In this document: positions 54,150 through 62,243 of the stretch, piece after piece | How positions within the stretch are numbered: position 1 is the first letter of the stretch | Layout of the letters: each line of letters opens with the position of its first letter | Assembly (NCBI GenBank): GCA_937925605.1 | Contig: CALALV010000169.1 | Span: forward strand, 1 to 64,000 | Source: an uncultured Woeseia sp. | Lineage (GTDB): Bacteria > Pseudomonadota > Gammaproteobacteria > Steroidobacterales > Woeseiaceae | DNA length: 64,000 nt | Reading direction: 5' to 3' | Program-made: the position numbers and the translations under genes | The notes under the pieces: generated by a model | Database searches by the model: none | What the model saw: the letters and a program-made list of their open reading frames with translations, nothing else | What the model was told of the DNA's origin: nothing

Positions 54150-54196
54150 GTTTATTTATTCAGCCTGCGGCGAATAAATAAACCTGCCACTTTTTT
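54150..54196. repeat. 12-base-pair A/T-rich palindrome with T-tract
   Basis: GTTTATTTATTC (54150-54161) pairs with GAATAAATAAAC (54172-54183) around a ten-base loop; extending outward GTGCCA and TGCCAC also pair in part. TTTTTT follows at 54191-54196. It lies between convergent genes, so it may be a terminator, or a REP-like element end as seen with IS200-type transposases. Confidence 0.75.
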
Positions 54197-54241
54197 GCCT
54201 ATCGGTGTCGAGCCAGCCGGCCCGACAGCTTTTCCTGGCGT

Positions 54242-54541
54242 TCAGTCGTGATCGTGGTGGTGCCCGATCTCGCCTTCCGTGAACAGGTAGTCTTTCAGTT
54301 CCTTGTCGAGCTTCGGGTCGCGGCGACGGATCCACTCGAGGACCATCGCGGCGTGCTCTTTCTCCTCGTCGCGGTTGTGCGCGAGAATTTCGGCGAGCTC
54401 CTTGTCCTTGCAGGCATCGACCCGCTGCTGGTACCAGTCGATCGCCTCCAGCTCTTCCATCAGCGAGATGATCGCGCGGTGCATGTCGCGGGTCTCGTCG
54501 CTCAGTTCCTCGACAGGTTCGTGGTAGCCCTCGTTCGCCAT
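54242..54541 (-). CDS. Encapsulated-ferritin-like protein (EncFtn family), no shell gene
   Basis: 99 residues. Strong EncFtn pattern: 'HEPVEELSDETRDMHRAIISLMEELEAIDWYQQRVDACKDKELAEILAHNRDEEKEHAAMVLEWIRRRDPKLDKELKDYLFTEG'. The Glu, Glu and His ferroxidase ligands (EELEAIDWY, EEKEHA) are in place. The usual C-terminal encapsulin-targeting extension is absent; the protein ends EGEIGHHHDHD. The expected encapsulin gene is not downstream: the next gene is the orphan antitoxin on the other strand. Iron oxidation is inferred. Confidence 0.9.
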   Translation of the reverse strand: MANEGYHEPVEELSDETRDMHRAIISLMEELEAIDWYQQRVDACKDKELAEILAHNRDEEKEHAAMVLEWIRRRDPKLDKELKDYLFTEGEIGHHHDHD

Positions 54542-54913
54542 CCTGCGTTCTCCGTATTAGTCGTGAATTCGGTTTCGTTGATTATGCGTGGCGGGAAGTG
54601 CCGGGCGCCAGCGCGACCGGAACCGGTGTGCGAGGGGGGTGCTGGTCGCCTGTATGCCCCATACCCGCCAAGCGACATTCTGATCGAGTGGTTCGGCAAG
54701 ACCTCGCGTAATCGATAGTGCCCCGGTTTTCAATGCAGGCTCAGGATTCCGAATAACAGCGCGTCCGTTGCAGTTCGCACAAGGAATTGTCGGCCGCAGA
54801 AACGAGTTGCGAAATACCGATTGCGGTGAATTATCGGGACCGGCGTGCGTCCCGGGTCATGAAGACGAACAGCTTGCTGAAATCTGTCTTGACCAGACCT
54901 GGTTAGATGTTTG
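54542..54913. other. Intergenic region
   Basis: 372 bases between the EncFtn start and the small antitoxin stop, without a supported gene. GGAGAACG before the EncFtn ATG is a ribosome site. No toxin gene for the antitoxin was found in it. Confidence 0.5.
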
Positions 54914-55102
54914 CTACTTGTGTTTCTGCGCAACAAACCTGACTTTGATACGTTGGTGTGACACGGAGCGGCCTTCATCGGCAGCCCTGATGCCGGCTTC
55001 GATCTTCTGCCTGACGTACAACGCATACATCAGATCGTCCCAGGTGGCCTGCTCAGGCAGGTCGTCAACTATGCTGCCCGCGGCTCTTTTCACGGATGAC
55101 AC
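54914..55102 (-). CDS. Small antitoxin-like protein, no toxin beside it
   Basis: 62 residues from GTG 55102. Pattern 'DDLPEQATWDDLMYALYVRQKIEAGIRAADEGRSVSHQRIKVRF' is the type seen in antitoxins of ParE/RelE modules (a LP..AtwdDi.y.ly.rqkie.g...a..g...s.ee.k.r.). The protein at 61522 belongs to the same family. No ParE-like ORF lies in the 170 bases downstream. Probably an orphan antitoxin. Confidence 0.72.
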   Translation of the reverse strand: MSSVKRAAGSIVDDLPEQATWDDLMYALYVRQKIEAGIRAADEGRSVSHQRIKVRFVAQKHK

Positions 55103-55486
55103 GGTGGCGCCCCCAAAAACTTATTTCGAAGAAGACAGACGTATATTGACCGAAACGAACCCTTCCCGGACTGGATCCGACTCGACAGAAGGTGCGCAAC
55201 GACACCAACAACGTGAGAGTACTTTGGTTAAGCCCTGAATGTAATGCGTACTTTAGCCGACAACGCCACATGCTATTGCGTCGGTCCGCGCAAGCTTTTT
55301 TGAATCATGGTCTTCCAATGTTATCCACAGTGGACTACGATGCTGTGCCGCTCGCCCGGCAATCGAAAACAGGACTCGTGGGTGGCGATCGTTCGTGCCG
55401 CTTACTTCGTGGCAGGTATCGCGTCGCCAGTCACCATGCCAGGTCCGCTAGCCAAACCATAAGAACAATCAATCGGGGGATCCAAA
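55103..55486. other. Intergenic region before the rhs gene
   Basis: 384 bases with no supported gene. A GGGGGA ribosome site lies six bases before the TTG start of rhs. One TTATCCACA (DnaA-box consensus) occurs at 55321 and is isolated. Confidence 0.5.
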
Positions 55487-58400
55487 TTGTTTGTGTCAAC
55501 GCTGCGCATACGCATTTCTCGGGCACCGACGAAACATTTTCTGCAGGTTGTTCCGGCAGTAATGATCGGCCTGCTGGCATCACCCAAGCTACTGGCGTCA
55601 GTTGAACTGAACCAGTTCTGGCACGATAGAGACACGGCAACCATCTACGGATCGTACGCCGAAGCGCGAAATGCGCTGCTCGCTTGGGATACTACGACTG
55701 CACATTTCGAGCTGGAAAAGGCTGCGGCATTCACACAGGCTGGCAGTATCGCTGACAGCTACGTGATCAAACCGCAAGCACCAGAAACGGGAGACTGGGA
55801 ATACAAGCAGCAATGGACACTCGCGCGGTACGATACTGAAGAAGAACTCATAGCCGACTACGAACAATACTTCACGGCCCCATACAATCCGTGCGGCACC
55901 ACTCAATGGGTGCCGGACCAACCCGAAATGTGGCATTCAATTGAAGACGAGCTCGGCGTCAGCGACCGTGAATTCAAGTACGGCAAGATGTATTGGGGCA
56001 CTTTCAACGAGCCGACACAGACTTGTTTGACGAATGAAGCAACTCACCATCTTGAGCGGGAGCGAAACGTTTTCTGCGAAGCGCCCCGAAATGCGAACCA
56101 AACCGCGCAGGCCTGCACCTCGGGTGCTTCGGGCAAGGTCTTCTATCGGCCCGTCACTGCATCAGGCGAATGTCGGGGAAATCCCTGCAATGTAGCCACA
56201 GGAGACAAGATCGAATCAGCGACGGACTACGTGGGGCCGGGCCTGGAGTGGAAGAGGACCTACCATTCGGCGATTCGCCACACGAATACGCGCATCGGGG
56301 AACGTTGGACGCACAACTACTCGAGTCGGCTGATCAATAATTATCCCAATCTTGCCTTGGTGACGGGCTCGGGATTCACAGAGCCGCTGATCCACCTCGG
56401 CAGCAACAAGTTTGGCTCGAATTCGGACGCCGGAATGTGGATGTGGAAGAAGGCCGACAATGATTACTGGTTGTTCTACCCGGATGGCCATATCGAGTTC
56501 TATGACGACAACCTGCGGCTGGTCCGGGTGCAGTCCCGGGATGGCCTGGATACTTATGTCTCCTACGATTCAGAGGGAAAGATAGACTACGTGACCGGTC
56601 CGTACGGTCATGTACTGGATATCGTCTATGGCCTCGACGGCATGATCGAGAAGTTAGTGGACCCGGCAGGAAACGAAATCTCCTATACCTACCAGCAAAC
56701 GGCCACATCCGGTTCAATGGTCTTGAGTCGCGTCACCTACCAGGACGGTAGTTTCCGCGACTACTTGTACGAGACGGCGACAGCTGATCTCGATACTCAC
56801 CTCACGGGCATTATTGACGAGAACGGCGAGCGATTTGCGACTTACGGCTACGACGCGGCCGGGCTCGTGATCCTGAGCGAGCACGCCGGTGGCCGCGACC
56901 GAATAACCCTGTCTTACACCGGAACCACGACAGAGGTGATTGAGTCCGGTGGTTCCACGACCCTGTATCAATTCTCGAGCGTGGATGATGCGCCAAGAAA
57001 GATCATCAATCGCACGGAGGCGGGTACGACGAGGACCACGAGCTACCCGACGCCCTTCGCCGACTGGATGCGACACCGGCCAGTAGAAAAAACGAACGAG
57101 CGCGGGGCGACTACCCGGTACTCTTACAATTCTCGGCAACTGACGGCGAAGACCGAGGCGTATGGAACATCGCTCGCAAGGACCACGAATTATACGCCGG
57201 TGACCGGTGGTTATATTTACCGTTACACCAAGATTTCGATGCCAAGCGTCTTTAGCTCCGGCAAGAAGGAAATCAACACCGTATTCGATTCTGTCAAACG
57301 TCCAACAAGCATCACCGTGTCCGGCTACGAGCCCTCCGGCGTCTCCGTGTCGGCGACAACAGCTCTTACTTATCACGCAACCGGAAAGGTGGGCTCGATC
57401 GATGGTCCGCTGCCGGGATCGTCAGATACAACAGTATTCGATTACTACGATTGCGTGACCGGTTCCGAATGCGGTCAGTTGAAGACGTTGACGAACGCTC
57501 TCGGGCACGTAAGTACGTATGACGCTTACGATGATCACGGCCGACTGCTGCAAATGACAGATCCAAATGGTCTCGTGACGAACTATTCGTACGACGTGCG
57601 AGGAAGATTGCTGTCCGTAACGCTCAACCCGCCAGTCGGGCCGGCGCGAGTAACGGGCTTAACATACGATAACGTCGGGCAGCTCCAGACCGCGACCTAT
57701 CCCGATGGGCGGATACTGATCTATGCCTACGATGCGGCGCATGACCTCGAGTCGGTGACGGACAATTTCGGTAACAAGATCGAGTACGGCTATGACGCGA
57801 GAGGGAATCGTACGTCGGAGGAAATAGTCGACCCATCGGGCGTTTTGAAACGTGCCGTCGACTACACGTATGACCTCAAGAACCACGTCGACACTATTAC
57901 GAGCGGCGGCTTTACTACAGATACGTTGTTCGATGCGTTGGGTGAGCTCGCCGAAGTTGCTGATGCCAACGCTGCAACCACAGAGCACTCTTACGATGTA
58001 CTGGGCAGGCTGACACAGACGGTCGATGCCCTGCTCGGAGTAACGGACTATGCGTACGACGTAAACGACAATCTTGTTTCCGTGACTGCACCGAATGGCG
58101 CCACCACGACCTACGTTCACGACGATCTGGGCAATTTGCTGCAGGAAACCAGCCCGGACAGAGGTACAACAACCTATGCTTATGACAGCGCGGGCAATCT
58201 GACCTCCAGGACCGACGCTCGCGGCAAGCAGACGACCTATGGCTATGATGCGTTGAACCGCATCGACCTCGTGACCTTCGACAGTGGCGGAACCATTGAC
58301 TACGTCTACGACACCGGAGTAAACGGAATAGGGCGACTTGCCCGCATTATCGATAGCAGCGGTCAGACGAACTGGTCCTACAATCCGTTCGGCGAGACCA

Positions 58401-60019
58401 CCGAGAAGACCCAAGTGATCGGCGCCGTCTCCCTGACTACCAGCTATGCCTATGACGCCGAAGGCCGCCTGTCCACCATCACCTACCCGTCAGGCAAGGT
58501 CGTCAGCTACGGCCACGATACCTACCGGCCTGTGAGCGCCAGCGTGGATGCGATGACGGTACTGAGCGCCGCAAGTTACGACCCGTTCGGCGCGGTCAGC
58601 GGCTGGACCTGGGGCGACGGCAGCACCCACAGCCGTACCTACGACATGCGCGGCCTCATGACCAGCCAGTCACTGGCCAGCGACCCCCGCACGCTGGGCT
58701 ACGATCCGGCCGGCTACCTGACCAGCGTCAGCGACAGCCGCCATACGGACAGCTACGGCTACGACCTGCTCGGCAGGCTGGAGGACTTCCTGCACGCCGG
58801 CATCGCGCCGCTGCCGGGCAGTCAGGACTTCGACTACGACGCGAACGGCAACCGCACCTCGTTCGGAGTGGACGGTAGCGCCTGGCCGTACACGGTTGGC
58901 ACCAACAGCAACCGTCTGCTGGCGAGTACGGGCCCGGTGGCGAAGAGCTACAGCTTCGATGCGGCCGGCAACGTCACGTCAGACGGCGTGCACAGCTATG
59001 CTTACGACGACAGCGGCCGCTTCGTGTCGCTGGACAGCGGGGCGGCAAGCTACGTGCACAACGGGCTGGGCCAGCGGGTATCGAAGGACACCGGGACGAC
59101 GACGCTGTTCGTCTACTCGGAGGCCGGGCAGCTGCTCGGCGAGTACGATGCATTCGGTGCGCCGCTGCAGGAGCACGTGTGGTTTGAGGGCGCGCCGGTG
59201 GCGGTCTTGTCCGGCACGTCGACGCTGCGCTACGTACACACGGACCACCTGGGCACGCCGCGGGCGATCACGGCGGGCGGCACGGTGGTGTGGCGCTGGG
59301 AGTCGGACCCGTTCGGAACGACGGCGGCGCGGGAGGATCCGGACGGGGATCTGGTGTTCGTGACGTATGGGCCGAGGTTTCCGGGGCAGTATTTTGATGG
59401 GGAGTCGGGGCTGCATTACAACTACTTCAGAACCTATGACCCGTCCACTGGCAGATACTTAGAGAGCGACCCCATTGGCCTGGCAGGCGGCCTGAATACC
59501 TATGGGTACGTCGGCGGAAATCCTCTCTCTGCGACAGATCCATACGGGTTGGACGCGTGTTACGTTCTTTTCCCTGACTATCCAATTACGTACAACGACG
59601 AGGGTGATACGTCGACCTGGTTGGGCGGGCATGCCGGAATCTTGGGGTACGACGACCAAGGCCGGACGAGATACTACGAGTACGGTCGATATTCTCCAGA
59701 TCGTAGTGGAGTACTCGGAGAAAAGTTCCCTTCCAGTAGGGGCAACGTCCGGAGGCAAACGATTCCAGACTTGGAAATGGACGATGACGGCAATCCTACG
59801 CCTGAGTCTATGGAACGGCTTGAGAAGGCGTTGGAAAAACTAGCCGGTAAAGGAACTGAAGCAGAGCTTAGCTGTGATTCGGAGGCAGACGAGCAAAAGG
59901 TCTACGACTTCGTCGAGGCATTGGCGAATGACAAAGACCGAAAAGACTACAATTGGGTGCCGTTCCGCGCTAATCATTGCCGGACATTCGCGAAGCAAGC
60001 TCTCCGAGCGGGGCAATAG
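55487..60019 (+). CDS. Secreted Rhs/YD-repeat polymorphic toxin
   Basis: 1510 residues from TTG 55487 (GGGGGA six bases upstream; GTG 55493 is an alternative). N-terminal Sec-like signal (VVPAVMIGLLASPKLLAS), then a DUF6531-like start 'GNPCNVATGDKIESATDYVG', about twenty YD repeats ('YDxxGRLxx'), and the Rhs core 'TDHLGTPRAITAGG ... ESGLHYNYFRTYDPSTGRYLESDPIGLAGGLNTYGYVGGNPLSATDPYGL'. After the core is a unique C-terminal domain (about 160 residues) with GGHAGILGY and a final NHCRTFAKQALRAG: His before Cys, as in permuted NlpC/P60 (LRAT-like) hydrolases. GC content falls where the tip begins. The next gene is the immunity candidate. Confidence 0.92.
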   Translation: MFVSTLRIRISRAPTKHFLQVVPAVMIGLLASPKLLASVELNQFWHDRDTATIYGSYAEARNALLAWDTTTAHFELEKAAAFTQAGSIADSYVIKPQAPETGDWEYKQQWTLARYDTEEELIADYEQYFTAPYNPCGTTQWVPDQPEMWHSIEDELGVSDREFKYGKMYWGTFNEPTQTCLTNEATHHLERERNVFCEAPRNANQTAQACTSGASGKVFYRPVTASGECRGNPCNVATGDKIESATDYVGPGLEWKRTYHSAIRHTNTRIGERWTHNYSSRLINNYPNLALVTGSGFTEPLIHLGSNKFGSNSDAGMWMWKKADNDYWLFYPDGHIEFYDDNLRLVRVQSRDGLDTYVSYDSEGKIDYVTGPYGHVLDIVYGLDGMIEKLVDPAGNEISYTYQQTATSGSMVLSRVTYQDGSFRDYLYETATADLDTHLTGIIDENGERFATYGYDAAGLVILSEHAGGRDRITLSYTGTTTEVIESGGSTTLYQFSSVDDAPRKIINRTEAGTTRTTSYPTPFADWMRHRPVEKTNERGATTRYSYNSRQLTAKTEAYGTSLARTTNYTPVTGGYIYRYTKISMPSVFSSGKKEINTVFDSVKRPTSITVSGYEPSGVSVSATTALTYHATGKVGSIDGPLPGSSDTTVFDYYDCVTGSECGQLKTLTNALGHVSTYDAYDDHGRLLQMTDPNGLVTNYSYDVRGRLLSVTLNPPVGPARVTGLTYDNVGQLQTATYPDGRILIYAYDAAHDLESVTDNFGNKIEYGYDARGNRTSEEIVDPSGVLKRAVDYTYDLKNHVDTITSGGFTTDTLFDALGELAEVADANAATTEHSYDVLGRLTQTVDALLGVTDYAYDVNDNLVSVTAPNGATTTYVHDDLGNLLQETSPDRGTTTYAYDSAGNLTSRTDARGKQTTYGYDALNRIDLVTFDSGGTIDYVYDTGVNGIGRLARIIDSSGQTNWSYNPFGETTEKTQVIGAVSLTTSYAYDAEGRLSTITYPSGKVVSYGHDTYRPVSASVDAMTVLSAASYDPFGAVSGWTWGDGSTHSRTYDMRGLMTSQSLASDPRTLGYDPAGYLTSVSDSRHTDSYGYDLLGRLEDFLHAGIAPLPGSQDFDYDANGNRTSFGVDGSAWPYTVGTNSNRLLASTGPVAKSYSFDAAGNVTSDGVHSYAYDDSGRFVSLDSGAASYVHNGLGQRVSKDTGTTTLFVYSEAGQLLGEYDAFGAPLQEHVWFEGAPVAVLSGTSTLRYVHTDHLGTPRAITAGGTVVWRWESDPFGTTAAREDPDGDLVFVTYGPRFPGQYFDGESGLHYNYFRTYDPSTGRYLESDPIGLAGGLNTYGYVGGNPLSATDPYGLDACYVLFPDYPITYNDEGDTSTWLGGHAGILGYDDQGRTRYYEYGRYSPDRSGVLGEKFPSSRGNVRRQTIPDLEMDDDGNPTPESMERLEKALEKLAGKGTEAELSCDSEADEQKVYDFVEALANDKDRKDYNWVPFRANHCRTFAKQALRAGQ

Positions 60020-60021
60020 AT

Positions 60022-60366
60022 ATGGCGGAGAATACGAAAGTGCTCTTGTCTGCAACTCTTATTTTGTTGTTGGTAGCGTCGGGCTTGGTCGCCTACCTGT
60101 GGATTGACCGTTCGATATCCAAGTCATATAGCGATGTCTCGTACGAATTGGAATATAGCTCGGGTCAGCTTGCTGGGCTCCTTGAACATGAGTGGGATGG
60201 CTTAGCCAAAGCTGACGTAGTGCGTCGGCTAGAGGGATTCGTAAGCGAATCCGATGATGACTCTGCCGTCTTCTTTGAGGATGAGGAAAACGGAACTGTG
60301 CATCTTGGGTTCATTGTTTTCGAGTTTCAGGAGGACCGGCTGGCCGCGGTGCGCGTTCGGCCTTAG
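60022..60366 (+). CDS. Putative immunity protein for the Rhs toxin
   Basis: 114 residues from ATG 60022, two bases after the rhs stop. One N-terminal membrane helix (VLLSATLILLLVASGLVAYLWI), then an acidic soluble domain. Position directly after a toxin tip is the standard place for an immunity gene, and the low GC matches the tip. No sequence family recognised. Confidence 0.75.
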   Translation: MAENTKVLLSATLILLLVASGLVAYLWIDRSISKSYSDVSYELEYSSGQLAGLLEHEWDGLAKADVVRRLEGFVSESDDDSAVFFEDEENGTVHLGFIVFEFQEDRLAAVRVRP

Positions 60367-60369
60367 AGA

Positions 60370-60996
60370 TTGGTTTACAACTACTTCAGGACCTATGACC
60401 CATCGACCGGACGCTATCTGGAGAGCGACCCGATCGGTTTGGTTGCAGGACCAAATACTTATGCATACGTGGGCGGCAACCCGCTCAGCGGTATCGATCC
60501 TTTCGGGCTTATCGAGTTCTTTGAATTCGAACTGAATAGTCAGCCATCCAGTGAATTGCAGTGCGAGTGCGGCGAGTCGTTTACTGCTTTTTCCGGAGCA
60601 GCAGGAGAAGCACGTAACAATCCGGATTTTGCCAGCGCGGCCGATCTTGGGCCGTTGCCGCCAGGGCGATACTATATAGTGGATCGGCCAGTCGGCGGCA
60701 GGCTGGGGTGGCTCTATGGGCTGTTCAAGAAAGATTGGTACGGACTCTACCGAGACGATGGCATTGTTGATGACCGTACGACCGTCGACGATGTAACTCG
60801 AGGTGCATTCAGGTTGCATCCCGGCGGTCGCAGCGAAGGCTGTATAACGCTGGGGAACCAGGATCAGTTCGACAGGCTCAGGCAGTTACTGGAATCGACA
60901 AACCCGCAGGTGCTTCCGACTGCGGAGGGCCTCCTGTACTACGGGGTAATCGATGTAACGGCGCCGACCCCGAATCCAGCTGGGGCAGTACGATGA
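60370..60996 (+). pseudogene. Displaced Rhs tip with DUF2778/Tlde1-like toxin domain
   Basis: The 208-codon frame starts in the conserved core (YNYFRTYDPSTGRYLESDPIGL, 'YVGGNPLSGIDPFGL') with no proper start codon, so it is an orphan tip rather than a full gene. The toxin part matches DUF2778 (Tlde1-type L,D-transpeptidase-like): 'FSGAAGEARNNPDFAS', 'PLPPGRYYIVDRPVGGRLG', and the catalytic-like FRLHPGGRSEGCITL with His, Ser and Cys. Tlde1-type effectors act on peptidoglycan. It could be swapped onto the main rhs by recombination through the shared core sequence. Confidence 0.82.
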
Positions 60997-61247
60997 AACT
61001 TTTTGCTTCACTGATCGGATATCTGTTGGCTGTATTCGTTGTTGGTCAAGTCTGGTGGTACATGTGGATGCACCATGGCTGGGTTGGAACTCCGAAGCTT
61101 CTCCATAAGTTCTTCTTCGCAGATGGTGAAGCGTCTTTCAATCTGACGCTTATAGAGATGCTGATAATCAGCGCTTTGGTCCTGGGCGCAATCGTGGGGG
61201 TGCTGCTTCTTCGCAAAGATCGGTCGAATCGTACCGGCGATATGTGA
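60993..61247 (+). CDS. Putative immunity membrane protein for the displaced tip
   Basis: 84 residues, overlapping the tip stop as ATGA. Two membrane helices (SLIGYLLAVFVVGQVWWYMWM and LTLIEMLIISALVLGAIVGVLLL) with a short loop. Placement and small membrane nature fit an immunity protein for a cell-wall-directed toxin. No family recognised. Confidence 0.7.
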   Translation: MKLFASLIGYLLAVFVVGQVWWYMWMHHGWVGTPKLLHKFFFADGEASFNLTLIEMLIISALVLGAIVGVLLLRKDRSNRTGDM

Positions 61248-61340
61248 AGATCGACGCGCTTGCCTGTTTCAATGTTGGTCGGTACACCAAAAGGAGACCT
61301 GCGTGTGTGACGCAAGGTCGATACAATGCTGCGCATGCCG

Positions 61341-61395
61341 GAGTGTCGAAAGACACCGGGACGACGAGGCTGTTCGTTTACTCGGAGGCCGGGCA
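61341..61395 (+). pseudogene. Short rhs fragment
   Basis: Encodes VSKDTGTTRLFVYSEAGH, nearly identical to RVSKDTGTTTLFVYSEAGQ in the main rhs gene (about 59079-59132), with DNA identity about 90 percent. No start or longer match. A leftover of rhs recombination. Confidence 0.75.
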
Positions 61396-61521
61396 TGCTG
61401 GCGCGGCAGGGCGGTCCGGGAGGCCGCGCAAGCTGCTTGGCTGGGCGAAGCACACCAAAAGGGCGGCGGCCAGCGAGGTGCCCTGTTGGTACAATCGACG
61501 CTCACCACGACGGAGAGTTCG

Positions 61522-61710
61522 ATGAGTGCTGCAAAACAGGAAGTGCGAGACTTGCTCGACAAGCTCCCCGACGACTGCAGCCTGGAGGATGTCCAGTATC
61601 ACTTGTACGTCATCGAGAAGGTGCAGCGCGGCATTGCCGTGGCCGATGAGCAAGGCGGCGTGTCGCAGGACGAGGCCGAGCAGCGACTTGCCAAATGGAC
61701 ATCCGCATAA
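61522..61710 (+). CDS. Antitoxin of a ParE-type module
   Basis: 62 residues from ATG 61522 with GGAGAG upstream. 'LLDKLPDDCSLEDVQYHLYVIEKVQRGIAVADEQGGVSQDEAEQRLAKW' is the short helical antitoxin type found directly before ParE toxins. It overlaps the toxin frame by 16 bases. Related to the protein at 54914. Confidence 0.85.
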   Translation: MSAAKQEVRDLLDKLPDDCSLEDVQYHLYVIEKVQRGIAVADEQGGVSQDEAEQRLAKWTSA

Positions 61711-62006
61711 GCTGGTCGCCCGCGGCCCTTGATGACCTGGATGCCATTGCCGAGTACATCCACCGCGACTCGCCGGCGTACGCGAGCGCAGTGGTCCTTA
61801 AGCTCCTCGAAGCGGCGCGGAACCTCGCGGTCTTCCCGAACGCCGGTCGCACGGTGCCGGAACTCGCTAACGAAACCATCCGGGAGCGCTTCATCTACAG
61901 CTAGCGGCTCATCTATCGTGTCCAGGGCAACGAGATGCTAGTCATCGCCGTGGCGCACAGCCGACGGCTGCTGGGACCCATGCCCGGGCAGATAAGCGAC
62001 ACGTGA
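61695..62006 (+). pseudogene. ParE/RelE toxin broken by a nonsense codon
   Basis: The frame from ATG 61695 is ParE-like: 'MDIRISWSPAALDDLDAIAEYIHRDSPAYASAVVLKLLEAARNLAVFPNAGRTVPELANETIRERFIYS', then TAG (61902-61904), then in the same frame 'RLIYRVQGNEMLVIAVAHSRRLLG' to TGA at 62004. The break replaces the aromatic residue usually found in 'Y.YRLIYRV', as a TAC/TAT to TAG change would do. So the toxin is truncated before its C-terminal strands and probably inactive. Confidence 0.85.
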
Positions 62007-62243
62007 ACAATCAGCACAAAGCAAGAGTCGCAACCGGACGAGGTTCTCTTTCGGCAACACCGGCAGAGCCGAGGCTGCCGGCGATGTTTCGCCAGTCAGT
62101 GGATTCGATGCTCGCAGTGGTCAGCGCTGAAATCTGGCGTCCCGGGTCTTTCGAGTGCGGAGCGCTGGCAGCGATTCCAGGGTCCCGGGGAAGCGTTGTC
62201 GATGTCGAGGGACGACGGGTCTGCCCCGGATTTCCCGGACGAA
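62007..62243. other. Intergenic region
   Basis: 237 bases without a supported gene between the dead toxin and the histidine kinase stop. Nothing recognised. Confidence 0.45.

Noticed and set aside
55321..55329. DnaA box TTATCCACA
   Set aside because: Single isolated copy with no further boxes, AT-rich unwinding region or origin genes, so not an origin.
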